Assembly: GCF_027853965.1 (NCBI RefSeq) | Contig: NZ_JAQGLB010000009.1 | Span: forward strand, 246,266-310,265 | DNA from: Saccharopolyspora indica | GTDB lineage: Bacteria > Actinomycetota > Actinomycetes > Mycobacteriales > Pseudonocardiaceae | DNA length: 64,000 bases | Reading direction: 5' to 3' | Part shown: positions 42,838-50,806 of the stretch, one piece after another | How positions within the stretch are numbered: the first letter of the stretch is position 1 | Layout of the letters: the number at the start of each line of letters is the position of its first letter | Program-made: the position numbers and the translations under genes | The notes under the pieces: model-generated | Told to the model about the DNA's origin: nothing | Seen by the model: only the letters and a program-made list of their open reading frames with translations | The model's database searches: none

Positions 42838-43697
42838 GCGGCGATGGCGACGCCGAGGGAGAAGATCACCAGGTCCGCGGCGAAGTGCAGCGGCCAGTTC
42901 CAGCAGAAGCCGCGCGTCTGCGCGACGGCGATCGCCAGGACCAGGCCGAACCCGCCGCCGAGCAGGACGCCGGTGATCCCGCCGGGAGTGCCGTTGAGGT
43001 GTGTGATCCCGAAGTAGAGCGTGGTCAGCGCGATCAGCTCGGTGCGGCCGAGCAGCGGCGCGGTGACGGCGTTGATGCCGTGGCGGAACAGGAACTCCTC
43101 CGCCGCGGAGTTGATCAGCGCCGCCACCGCGCACACCGGCAGCCACTGCGCGGCGGCGCGCAATCCGCCGGAGTCGAGCAGACCGGCGCTGGCGAGGACC
43201 GGGCCGCCGATGAGGAGCACGGCGACGGCGGTGCCCGCTCACCGCCAGTCCAGCGACCGCCCGGCCACGCGGAGCCCGGTCGCCGCCCGCGGATCGCCGA
43301 ACCGCAGCGCGGAGTCCGCCAGGCGCGGGCGGTGGGCGAGCAGCACGAGGGCCACCAGGATCAGCGGGACCAGCTTGGCGCCGTTGATCACGAGGATGCC
43401 GACGGCCACCGGCAGCGACTCCAGCCGCGGTCCGAGCAGCTCCGAGACGACGGTGATCACGTGCAGCCCGGCCACCGTCGCCGCCAGCACGAGCAGCAAC
43501 GGGCGCAGCGGTGCGAACTTCCGCCCGATGAGCGCGAAGGCCAGCAGCACCGAGATCACGACCGGCGGCAGCACCAGGCGCCCCGCGGCCCAGCCCGCCG
43601 CCCCGGCGAGCGACGCGGGCAACCCGGTGGCCAGGCCGACCACGGCGATCCACAGGACGACTGCTTGAGCCCGGGTCGACGACCGGACGGCGGTCAA
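42834..43697 (-). pseudogene. CPBP intramembrane metalloprotease interrupted by in-frame TGA
   Basis: The reading frame from TTG 43697 codes hydrophobic helices and ends at TGA 43239-43241 (after GRSLDWR). The same frame then continues to 42834 with the CPBP catalytic motifs AAEEFLFRHGIN, FGITHLNGTPGG and NWPLHFAADLV. Neither half makes a complete protease. The simplest reading is a point nonsense mutation (or a sequencing error) in a 287-codon gene. The TTG overlaps the upstream gene's stop with GGAG nearby; the 3' end overlaps the hydrolase gene. Confidence 0.75.
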
Positions 43698-43909
43698 CTG
43701 CGGCTCCGGCGCCTGTGGTTCCACTCGGCGAAGAGCACGGCGCTCGCGCCGAGCGCGGCCAGCACCAGGTTGGTCCAGGGCTGAGTTCCCGGCATGAGGT
43801 TGACCAGGAAGGAGCTCTCCGCGGGATCCGTGCCGAAGGCGCTCTGCACCAGCGGCGAGAGGCCTTGCACCAGCAGCACGACACCGACGATCCACAGCAG
43901 CGTTCGCAT
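43694..43909 (-). CDS. Small two-helix membrane protein
   Basis: A 71-residue protein with helices LLWIVGVVLLVQGLSPLVQ and WTNLVLAALGASAVLFAEW and a basic C-terminus (NHRRRSRS). GAGGGCG precedes the ATG. It is coupled to the downstream CPBP reading frame (TTGA overlap) and divergent from a TetR gene, which may control it through the repeats at 43930-43965. Function unknown. Confidence 0.7.
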   Translation of the reverse strand: MRTLLWIVGVVLLVQGLSPLVQSAFGTDPAESSFLVNLMPGTQPWTNLVLAALGASAVLFAEWNHRRRSRS

Positions 43910-43929
43910 TGACGCCCTCCTCTTTTTGG

Positions 43930-43965
43930 TACAGGTGTGCTGAATAGTAACTGTACAGCTGTGCT
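43930..43965. promoter_or_regulatory. Direct repeats, candidate TetR operator
   Basis: TACAGGTGTGCT (43930-43941) and TACAGCTGTGCT (43954-43965) are spaced 24 bp centre to centre in the divergent promoter. The second is centred on the palindrome ACAGCTGT and followed by TATAAA. Confidence 0.5.
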
Positions 43966-43976
43966 ATAAAAGGGCA

Positions 43977-44582
43977 ATGCCGAAGATCGTGGACCACGAG
44001 GAGCGCCGGCTGCAGATCGCCGAAGCGCTGTGGCAGGTGGCCCGGCGCGACGGGATCCACGCGGTGTCGGTGCGGACCGTGGCGGCGCAGGCGCGGATGT
44101 CGCCGACCGCCCTGCGCTACTTCTTCACCACCCAGGACGAGCTGCTGGAGTTCGCCATGCACGCGGTCGCCGACCGCGTGGCGGTCCGCGCCCGGTCGCG
44201 CCTCGACGCCGCCGGAACTCCCGAGAGCATCCGGCACCTCCTGGAAGAGCTCGTCCCGCTCGACGCCGACCGGCGCCTGGAGCAGGGCGTTTACCTGGCT
44301 TTCGTGGTGCGCGCGCAAACCCATCCCGGATTGCGGGCGGTGGGCGAGGAAGTGGAGCGGCAGCTCGCCGGCTTGATCCGCAACGCGGTGGAGGCGTTGC
44401 ACGCGAGCGGCGGCCTCGGCGAGGGGCGGTCGATCGACGGCGCCGCGCGGAGCACCTACGCGCTGCTGGACGGACTCGCGTTCCAGGGCGCGCTCTGGCC
44501 GGAGCGCCACCCGCCCAAGGAGCTCAAGCGGATCTTGCGCGACCACCTGGACGAGCTGGCGTCGCCGCTCGCCGGGAGCTGA
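43977..44582 (+). CDS. TetR family transcriptional regulator
   Basis: A 201-residue TetR repressor. N-terminal HTH: RRLQIAEALWQVARRDGIHA, SVRTVAAQARMSPTALRYFF, TTQDELLEFAM. The C-terminal ligand domain includes RRLEQGVYLAFVVRAQTHPG and YALLDGLAFQGALWPERHPP, in the BetI/PsrA-like subgroup. It probably controls itself and the divergent membrane-protein operon. Start ATG 43977, 11 nt after a -10-like TATAAA. Confidence 0.88.
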   Translation: MPKIVDHEERRLQIAEALWQVARRDGIHAVSVRTVAAQARMSPTALRYFFTTQDELLEFAMHAVADRVAVRARSRLDAAGTPESIRHLLEELVPLDADRRLEQGVYLAFVVRAQTHPGLRAVGEEVERQLAGLIRNAVEALHASGGLGEGRSIDGAARSTYALLDGLAFQGALWPERHPPKELKRILRDHLDELASPLAGS

Positions 44583-45097
44583 CGCGCACAGTGGACTCGC
44601 GGCGTCCGATGCGGACGTCGCCGGGTGATGGCCGTAACACGTGCCGCGCCGCAGGTGTCGCGTCCGCGTTCGCTAAGATCGGTGGTGGGTACTTCGGTAC
44701 CGCAATCGGGGTGATCAGCGGCGGATGCGAACGCGGGAAGCGGTGCGCTGAGGCGGTTTTCGCAGTCGCGGTACCCGGGTGGGGACCGTCGCGGCATCGC
44801 GGTCGAGACGGCAGCAGTTCACCTGTCCGGGCGACTCGGGGCCGGGATGGATAACAATCCCGGATCAGTGCGCGATCACGTCCTTGCTCGACTCGCGGTC
44901 AACGTCGCCGGCGCAGATGATTTGTGCAAGCCGCGTGACCTGCGGACCGCCGACCGGCCACGCTGGTTGATCCGCCCGATTGCTGACCGAAACGAACTCG
45001 TGATGCGTTTGCGCGCAACGGGCTGCCGTTGCGCTTCGTCTCTCTAGCAGTTGGTGGTTCGTCCAACGGGACTGACTACAGGACGGGGGAAGTCAGG
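44583..45097. other. 515-bp region upstream of a small membrane protein gene
   Basis: No convincing CDS. A long-range complementary pair GGTACCGC (near 44697) and GCGGTACC (near 44769) encloses GC-rich sequence, hinting at a structured leader. A 66-codon open frame starting ATG 44847 (MDNNPGSVRDHV) lacks a good ribosome site and recognised homology and was not called. Confidence 0.4.
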
Positions 45098-45304
45098 ATG
45101 TCCGCACCAGGGATCGGCAAGAACTCGCACCTCTCGCTGCCCGATTTCGCTTCGGTGACCAAGCTGCCGAAGCCGATCAAGGCGCTCGTCTACCTGGTCA
45201 TGCTGTCGGTGCTGACCGTGGCCGGGATCGCCGCGCTGATGGCCGCGATGGCCGTCATCGGCCAGCTCACCGGCGCGTTCGACGTCTTCAGCTTCATGGG
45301 CTGA
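45098..45304 (+). CDS. Small single-helix membrane protein
   Basis: A 68-residue protein with a soluble N-terminus (MSAPGIGKNSHLSLPDFASV) and one long membrane helix (ALVYLVMLSVLTVAGIAALM). GGGGGAAGTCAGG precedes the ATG. Preceded by a long GC-rich leader. No known family; could be a small membrane regulator. Confidence 0.6.
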   Translation: MSAPGIGKNSHLSLPDFASVTKLPKPIKALVYLVMLSVLTVAGIAALMAAMAVIGQLTGAFDVFSFMG

Positions 45305-45511
45305 ACGGGTCGCGACCAGCAGGGCGGCGCACCAGCGGTGCGCCGCCCTTTCTCATGCCCGCCCGAGCCCCGCTAGTCCGGTCGGCGCAACGCCGTGCGC
45401 AGGGCATTCGACCGGTTCGACCAACCGGCCGCTAGGCCGCTCGGCGGGTCCACCCGAAGGTCGGAACCACCCGGGACCTCGCTACGATCGCCAGTGTTGC
45501 CAACGCCACGG

Positions 45512-45586
45512 GGGCAGTAGCTCAGCAGGTCAGAGCAGCGGACTCATAATCCGTCAGGTCGTGGGTTCAAGTCCCACCTGCCCCAC
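45512..45586 (+). tRNA. tRNA-Met (CAT)
   Basis: Cloverleaf with acceptor GGGGCAG/CTGCCCC, D-arm GCTC..GAGC, anticodon stem GCGGA/TCCGT, loop CTCATAA (anticodon CAT) and T-arm GTGGG-TTCAAGT-CCCAC. Elongator Met is favoured; a lysidine-modified Ile(CAT) tRNA is the alternative. No initiator-type C1-A72 mismatch. Confidence 0.93.
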
Positions 45587-45687
45587 AGAACACCAGGTGG
45601 AACAGCTGCGGCCGGGCGCTGCTCGGTGATCTCCGTGCTTTCCCGCATTTTCCCGCCGCGCTTTTCGCCATCGGGAAAGCGGCGCGG

Positions 45688-46173
45688 TCAGGGGAGCAGG
45701 AATGCGCTCGGGAGGGTTGCGCCGCTCTTGACGGTGTCCAGGAGGAACATCGTGTCGTAGCGGCGGATGTTGTCGTCGCTCTTGAACAGCTCGTCGCTCA
45801 GGTCGTGCAGGGCTCGGACCGAAGTCGCCGTGAGCAGCACGGCGTAGTCCCACCTGCCCGAGAGGGCGTAGCACTGCTGGACCTCCGGCCGCGCGCGGAG
45901 CCGGTCGGCGATGCGCCGGTGGTGATCGAGGGACTCCTCGGCCAGGGTCAGCACGACGAGCGCCTGCGTCAGGGCCGGGGCGTGCTCGGTGTCGACGACG
46001 GCGACGGTGCGCAGGAACCCGGCGGACTTGTAGCCGGTGATGCGGCGCTGGACGGCGCTGGGGGACAGGCCGACCTGGTCGCCGAGCTCGCGGAGCGTCT
46101 GGTCCGCGTTGGCCTGCAGCAGGTCCAGCAGCTGCGCGTCGATCTCGTCGAGGGGTCTCCTGCGTGCGCTCAC
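45688..46173 (-). CDS. Lrp/AsnC family transcriptional regulator
   Basis: A 161-residue Lrp/AsnC regulator: LDEIDAQLLDLLQANADQTL, ELGDQVGLSPSAVQRRITGY (HTH), and a RAM-like domain (VQQCYALSGRWDYAVLLTAT). The GTG at 46173 opens the HTH segment. Divergent from a ProC-like reductase gene; this arrangement usually means amino-acid-responsive control of the neighbour. A palindrome CGCAA-N5-TTGCG lies at its start. Confidence 0.88.
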   Translation of the reverse strand: MSARRRPLDEIDAQLLDLLQANADQTLRELGDQVGLSPSAVQRRITGYKSAGFLRTVAVVDTEHAPALTQALVVLTLAEESLDHHRRIADRLRARPEVQQCYALSGRWDYAVLLTATSVRALHDLSDELFKSDDNIRRYDTMFLLDTVKSGATLPSAFLLP

Positions 46174-46174
46174 G

Positions 46175-46189
46175 CGCAAAAATATTGCG
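46175..46189. promoter_or_regulatory. Putative Lrp-type operator
   Basis: CGCAAAAATATTGCG, with 5-bp arms and an A/T-rich centre, just upstream of the Lrp gene in the divergent region. Confidence 0.45.
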
Positions 46190-46245
46190 TGCGAGCCCGG
46201 ACAAAGCAAGCGGATGCCGGGTCGGAACGCATAGCGTCACGAACC

Positions 46246-46347
46246 GTGAACCAGTTCAACGCACTCACCGATCCCGTCCCGGGCGAGATCACCACGCTGC
46301 TCACCGCAGGCGCGGAAGCCGCTCGCACCCACCTGGAGCTCGCATGA
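46246..46347 (+). CDS. 33-residue leader or small peptide
   Basis: GTG-initiated open frame, VNQFNALTDPVPGEITTLLT then AGAEAARTHLELA, ending in an ATGA overlap with the ProC-like gene. A -10-like TAGCGT lies about 8 nt upstream. It could be a translated leader coupling expression, a small protein, or a gene remnant. Confidence 0.4.
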   Translation: MNQFNALTDPVPGEITTLLTAGAEAARTHLELA

Positions 46348-47135
46348 TCGAGTCCATCGGCATCATCGGAACCGGATCCATCGCCGCGGACATCGTGGAC
46401 GGGCTGAACGCCGCGACCGGGCAGCGCCCGACGATCCACCTCTCACCGCGCAACGCCCGGATCGCGAACGCGCTGGCACGCCGCCACCCCGACGTCCACG
46501 TCCGCGCGGACAACCAGGCGGTCGTCGACGCGGCGCCGCTGATCCTGCTCGCCGTCCGCCCCGATGTCGTGCGCGAGGCCCTCACCGGGCTCCGCGTGCC
46601 CGGTGATCGAGTCCTCATCAGCGCCGTCGCGGGATGGTCCGTCGAGGCGCTGGGGGCGCAGCTCGACGCCGACGTGACGGTGGTCCGCTCGATCCCGCTG
46701 CCGGCGGTGCGGCAGCAGCGCGGCATCACCGCGCTGCACCCGGCGCATCCGGCCGCGGAAGAGCTGTTCGACCGGCTCGGCGGCACTCTCGTGGTCGACG
46801 ACCCCGCCACCTTCGACGCGCTTTCCGCCGCAACGGCGTCGATCTCCACCTACCTGCACTACCTGGACGCCGTGGCCGGCTGGATCGCACGTCAGGGCAT
46901 GGATCCGCACGCCGCGGAAGGCTACGTGCGCAGCATGTTCGCCGGGGTCGGCGCGTCTCTCGGCGATCGGAGCACCGGACTGTCCGAGCTCGGCCGAGCG
47001 CACGAAACGCCCGGAGGCAACAACGAGGCCCTGCGCGCGAGGTGGTTCGACCAGCAGAACAGGGCGGCGCTCGACGAGGCGCTGGAGCACATCCGCCGAC
47101 GCGTCGCCGCCAGCACGAGCGAATGGGCCCGGTGA
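46344..47135 (+). CDS. ProC-family NAD(P)-dependent reductase
   Basis: A 263-residue protein of the pyrroline-5-carboxylate reductase superfamily: N-terminal Rossmann IGIIGTGSIAADIVDGL, VDAAPLILLAVRPDVVREAL, SAVAGWSVEALGAQL and a C-terminal helical dimerisation domain (LSELGRAHETPGGNNEAL). It departs from classical ProC at several positions, so the substrate may be another imine or amino acid. Divergent from an Lrp regulator, its probable controller. ATG coupled to a 33-codon upstream frame. Confidence 0.8.
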   Translation: MIESIGIIGTGSIAADIVDGLNAATGQRPTIHLSPRNARIANALARRHPDVHVRADNQAVVDAAPLILLAVRPDVVREALTGLRVPGDRVLISAVAGWSVEALGAQLDADVTVVRSIPLPAVRQQRGITALHPAHPAAEELFDRLGGTLVVDDPATFDALSAATASISTYLHYLDAVAGWIARQGMDPHAAEGYVRSMFAGVGASLGDRSTGLSELGRAHETPGGNNEALRARWFDQQNRAALDEALEHIRRRVAASTSEWAR

Positions 47136-47253
47136 GATCGCTCCACAGTAGACAGAAGGCTCGTTGGTCGGAACGTGTGAAACCACGTCGATGCCGGGAT
47201 TTCGGGTGTTGCGCGCCGCTAGCCTCCGCGGCAGGACACCCGGGGAGGCAGTG

Positions 47254-48054
47254 GTGGAGGACAAGAGCGGTGAAGCAGCAGCGCTGTTCTCCCAGCTGGC
47301 GGGCCTGTTGGCGGGCTTCTCCTTCGCCGCGCTGATCGCGATCGTCACGGTGCGGCTGACCGCCAAGTCGACCGAGCAGCAGCTGACCGTCGCCTACCGG
47401 CCGCTCACCAGCGCGTTCCTCGCGCTCGTCGCGTCCAGCGCGAACTACGCGGTGGTGCGGCTGGAAGCCCCGTTCTCCGGCCGTTCGGTCGCGGTCAACT
47501 CCACGGCGGCCCTGGGGCTCCTGACCGCCGGAGCGCTGCTGCTGTTCTCGATCCTGGTGACCCTGGACAGCGTCGAAGCCGCGCGACCAGACCCGACGGG
47601 CAACGGCGGCCGAGCGGTCCGGATGGTCCGGCGAATCCTGGTCCTGGCCGTGCCACCGCTGTTCCCGGGCATGTACGTGCCGCTGCTGCAAGCTCAAGAA
47701 GGTGTCGCGCACGGCGGTGGATCGCTGCTGCACCCGCTGCTGGCCGAGATCGGGATCGTCACCACCCTGATCAGCGGTTGCGCCGGAGTGGTGCTGTTCG
47801 TGCTCCGCGGAAGGCTCGACCGCGGCCGGGTCGGCCGCGATCTGCTCTCGGTGCCGGGGGTCTACGTCTCGGTCGGCTCCCTCCTGGCGACCGGGGCGTT
47901 CACGGTGTTCATGCCCCCTGATGGCGTGCTCCCGGATGCGGTGCTGCTCGCCGAGCTCGCCGTGGTGATGACCGTCGGCGCTCTGACCGCCTCGGCGGCT
48001 GCTCGCTTCCACGCGGCGCAGCGCATCGGAGTGCGTGAAACAGCGGAGCGCTGA
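47254..48054 (+). CDS. Multi-pass membrane protein of unknown function
   Basis: A 266-residue protein with about seven hydrophobic segments (LFSQLAGLLAGFSFAALIAI; LTSAFLALVASSANYAVV; ALGLLTAGALLLFSILVTLD; IGIVTTLISGCAGVVLFVLR; LAELAVVMTVGALTASAAAR). The GTG at 47254 was chosen for its 5-nt spacing from GGAGG; 47251 is also possible. No family recognised. Converges with the histidine kinase gene. Confidence 0.7.
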   Translation: MEDKSGEAAALFSQLAGLLAGFSFAALIAIVTVRLTAKSTEQQLTVAYRPLTSAFLALVASSANYAVVRLEAPFSGRSVAVNSTAALGLLTAGALLLFSILVTLDSVEAARPDPTGNGGRAVRMVRRILVLAVPPLFPGMYVPLLQAQEGVAHGGGSLLHPLLAEIGIVTTLISGCAGVVLFVLRGRLDRGRVGRDLLSVPGVYVSVGSLLATGAFTVFMPPDGVLPDAVLLAELAVVMTVGALTASAAARFHAAQRIGVRETAER

Positions 48055-48074
48055 GGCCGCGGCGCGCTCCGAGG

Positions 48075-49214
48075 TCAGGGCACCGGCAGGGTGATCGTCA
48101 CCGTGAGGCCGCCGTCCGGGTTGGGCGTGGCGGTGGCCGTTCCGCGGTGGCTGTCGGCGATCGCCCGGACCAGGGTGAGGCCGAGGCCGTGCCCGCTGGC
48201 CTGGGTGCGGGCGCGGATCCGGTGGAACGGCTCGAACAGCCGCTCGGCGTCCTCGGGCGCGATGATCTCGCCGGTGTTGGTGACCGCGACGACGGCGGTG
48301 CCGTTCCGGGTGCCGGTGGTCAGCCGGGCGGTGCCGTCGGCGCGGTTGTGCCGGATGGCGTTGTGCAGCAGGTTGATCACCAGGTGGTGCAGCAGGTGCT
48401 CGTCGCCGATGACGTGGACCGGCCGCAGGTCGCCGTGCACGGTGATCCGTTCGGCGGCGGCTTCCGCGCGCACCTGCTCCAGCGCGTGCTCCGCCACCGC
48501 GGTGAGGTGGACGGGTTTGGCGTCGTCGATGCCGTGATCGGCGCGGGAGAGGGCGAGCAGCGATTCCACGGTCGTGATGCTGCGCTCGTTGGTGGCCAGC
48601 AGCTTGGGCGCCAGCGTGGCGAGGTCGTGGTCGTTCGGGTGGGCCATGGCGACCTGGAGCATGGTGCGGGTGGTCGCCAGCGGGGAGCGCAGCTCGTGCG
48701 AGGCGTTCGCGGCGAAGCGCTGCTGGGCCTGGAAGCTGGTGTGCAGCCGGTCCAGCATCGTGTCGATGGTGTCGGCCAGCTCGGTGAACTCGTCCTGCGG
48801 GCCGTCGAGGTGGATGCGCTCGTGCAGCGAGTTGCCCGCGACGGTGCGCGCGGTCCGGGCGATGTGGTGGATGGGCGCCAGGATGCGCCCGGCGATGATC
48901 CAGCCGATCAGGAACGAGACCAGCGCCAGCCCGGTCAGCGCGACGCCGGACAGCTGCAGCAGCACCGTCAGGAAGTCGTCCTTGCTGGTGATGTTCACGG
49001 CCATGGGCGCTTTGGCGGGTGCGGTCCGGAACGCCGGCGTCGCCACCTCCATCGCCGGGACGGGCTGCACGTCGTAGGTCGGGATGTAGCGCATCAGCGC
49101 GTAGACGGTGATCAGCAGTGCGATCCCGCAGGCCAGCACCGTGCCGCCGTAGAGCAGGGTGAGCCGCAACCGGATGGACAACCGGTTCGGGCGCAGCGTC
49201 GCCTGGATGCTCAT
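48075..49214 (-). CDS. Two-component sensor histidine kinase
   Basis: A 379-residue kinase: two membrane helices (LTLLYGGTVLACGIALLITV; VALTGLALVSFLIGWIIAGR) around an outer domain of about 75 residues, a HAMP segment, the H-box FAANASHELRSPLATTRTML, N-box LLHNAIRHNRADG and G-box ASGHGLGLTLVRAIADSHRG. It pairs with the OmpR-type regulator upstream through an ATGA overlap. Signal unknown. Confidence 0.93.
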   Translation of the reverse strand: MSIQATLRPNRLSIRLRLTLLYGGTVLACGIALLITVYALMRYIPTYDVQPVPAMEVATPAFRTAPAKAPMAVNITSKDDFLTVLLQLSGVALTGLALVSFLIGWIIAGRILAPIHHIARTARTVAGNSLHERIHLDGPQDEFTELADTIDTMLDRLHTSFQAQQRFAANASHELRSPLATTRTMLQVAMAHPNDHDLATLAPKLLATNERSITTVESLLALSRADHGIDDAKPVHLTAVAEHALEQVRAEAAAERITVHGDLRPVHVIGDEHLLHHLVINLLHNAIRHNRADGTARLTTGTRNGTAVVAVTNTGEIIAPEDAERLFEPFHRIRARTQASGHGLGLTLVRAIADSHRGTATATPNPDGGLTVTITLPVP

Positions 49215-49876
49215 GCGGGGCTTCCGAGGTAGTAGCCGACCCCGGTCGCGGTGTGCAGGACCGGCGGCCCGCCCAGCTTCCGGCGCAGCGTGGACACGGT
49301 GATCCGGACCGCGTTGGTGAACGGGTCGGCGTGGGCGTCCCACGCCTTCTCCAGGAGGTGCTCGGCGCTGAGCACCGCGCCGTCGGCGCGCATGAGCAGT
49401 TCCAGGACCGCGAACTCCTTGCGGGTTAGCCGCAGGGAGCGATCGGCTCGGCGCGCGTCGCGGCGGGCGGGGTCCAGCCGGAGATCGGCGAAGGTCAGCA
49501 CCGGCGGCTGAGCGGGCGCGGCGCGGCGGCGCAGGGCGTGCAGCCGGGCGACCAGCTCCGGGAAGTCGAACGGTTTGACGAGGTAGTCGTCCGAACCGAG
49601 GTGCAATCCGTCGATCTTGTCGGCCAGCCCGTCGGCCGCGGTCAGCATCAGGATCCGGCAGTCCGGCCGGGTGGCCACCACGTGCCGGCACACCTCGTCG
49701 CCGTGCACGACGGGGAGATCGCGGTCGAGCACGATCACGTCGTACTCGTTGACGGCCACGCTCTCCAGCGCCGCGGCTCCGTCGCCCGCGATGTCGACGG
49801 CCATCCCTTCGCGGCGGAGCCCGGACTGCAACGCCTCCGCCAGGAACGCCTCGTCCTCCACGACCAGCACTCGCAC
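49211..49876 (-). CDS. OmpR/PhoB family response regulator
   Basis: A 221-residue regulator: receiver domain VRVLVVEDEAFLAEALQSGL, phospho-acceptor Asp in DVIVLDRDLPVVHGDEVC, Lys in DDYLVKPFDFPELVARL, and a winged-helix effector (RLTRKEFAVLELLMRADGAV; AVRITVSTLRRKLGGPPVLH). GTG 49876 with GGAGG 7 nt upstream. First gene of the two-component operon, divergent from a secreted Pro-rich protein that may be its target. Confidence 0.93.
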   Translation of the reverse strand: MRVLVVEDEAFLAEALQSGLRREGMAVDIAGDGAAALESVAVNEYDVIVLDRDLPVVHGDEVCRHVVATRPDCRILMLTAADGLADKIDGLHLGSDDYLVKPFDFPELVARLHALRRRAAPAQPPVLTFADLRLDPARRDARRADRSLRLTRKEFAVLELLMRADGAVLSAEHLLEKAWDAHADPFTNAVRITVSTLRRKLGGPPVLHTATGVGYYLGSPA

Positions 49877-50057
49877 TCGTCCGTCCTCCCGTCGTCGTGC
49901 GCACCGATGGTTCCGGCGGGCGCATATGGCCGGCATATGGCGATCACCAGACGCCGGCGATAACTCCGGCCTGGCTTGATGGGACCGGTCGCGGCGAGGT
50001 GCCGCGGCCGTTCCGGCAGCAGGAAGCCGGAAGTCCTGCAGAGAAGGGGAAATCGAC

Positions 50058-50495
50058 ATGTTCTCGTCTTCGCGGAAGATCGCCGTGGCCGTCGCCGGAC
50101 TGGCCGTCATGCTGGGCGCGGGCGGCGCCGCCTTCGCCACCAGCGGGGATTCGCCCACCGATGCGGGCAAGCCGGAGGCGATCGAGTGCCGCAAGGTCGA
50201 CCACCTGGAGCCCGGCGTCCCGTTCGAACCGGCCAAGCCGGGCGAGGCGGCCCCGGCGAAGCCGCTGGAGCCCGGCACTCCCGGCGTTCCGGCGAAGCCG
50301 ATCGAGGAAGTCCCGACCAAGCCGCTGGACCCCGGTGCCGGTGAGGCGATCGAGTGCCAGGAGGTGGAGGGGCCGCTGCCCGACGTTCCGTCCTTCCCGA
50401 CGAAGCCGGGCGCTGACGCCGGGGTGCTGCCGCCCGGGACTCCCGGCGAGTCCGCGGAGCAGTCCGGAGACGTGCCGGCCGAGCCGGTGAAGTAA
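50058..50495 (+). CDS. Secreted Pro/Lys/Glu-rich protein
   Basis: A 145-residue precursor with a signal peptide (KIAVAVAGLAVMLGAGGAAF, cut near AFA-TS). The mature protein is almost all low-complexity Pro/Gly/Lys/Glu (PAKPGEAAPAKPLEPGTPG) with two copies of the block EAIEC (EAIECRKV and EAIECQEV), giving two cysteines that could pair. No anchor is seen. GAGAAGGGG precedes the ATG. Divergent from the two-component operon. Role unknown. Confidence 0.7.
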   Translation: MFSSSRKIAVAVAGLAVMLGAGGAAFATSGDSPTDAGKPEAIECRKVDHLEPGVPFEPAKPGEAAPAKPLEPGTPGVPAKPIEEVPTKPLDPGAGEAIECQEVEGPLPDVPSFPTKPGADAGVLPPGTPGESAEQSGDVPAEPVK

Positions 50496-50506
50496 GGAAG
50501 CCGGAA

Positions 50507-50544
50507 CCGGGTAGCTCGTGGTGGTTCTCCCACGAGCTACCCGG
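50507..50544 (+). terminator. Terminator after the secreted Pro-rich protein gene
   Basis: A perfect 14-bp stem CCGGGTAGCTCGTG with a 10-nt loop, 12 bp after the stop and followed by TGGTTCTTC; it also lies at the end of the convergent small gene. Confidence 0.8.
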
Positions 50545-50559
50545 TGGTTCTTCGCCCGG

Positions 50560-50733
50560 CTATCCGCCGCCCCCGCCGTCGCCTCCTCCGCCGCCGTCGC
50601 TACCGCCGCCGTCGCCGAACCCGCCGCGGAATCCGCGGCGTCCGCGGGGCCCACGACGTCGCCTCGGCCCCGCCACCACGAGCAGGACGGCGAATGCCAG
50701 CAGGAGCAGCACGAGCATTCCGTTGTCGCTCAT
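50560..50733 (-). CDS. Small Gly-rich single-helix protein
   Basis: A 57-residue protein read on the minus strand: MSDNGMLVLLLLAFAVLLVV helix, a very basic stretch ([20 protein letters not shown]), then a poly-Gly/Asp tail (DGGGSDGGGGGDGGGGG). Such short helix-Arg-Gly tail proteins recur in actinomycetes. No clear ribosome site, so the call is moderate. Upstream is the CPBP protease gene on the same strand, 74 bp away. Confidence 0.55.
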   Translation of the reverse strand: MSDNGMLVLLLLAFAVLLVVAGPRRRRGPRGRRGFRGGFGDGGGSDGGGGGDGGGGG

Positions 50734-50806
50734 CACACGAGGGAGACGTGCGGAGGTGCCCCGGGGTTGCTCGAGCTCGCTGAAAGCCCGTGGTCAGCCA
50801 ACCGCC

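Noticed and set aside
44847..45047. 66-codon open frame starting MDNNPGSVRDHV
   Set aside because: No ribosome site or homology, and it lies in a region better explained as a leader; kept only as a possibility.
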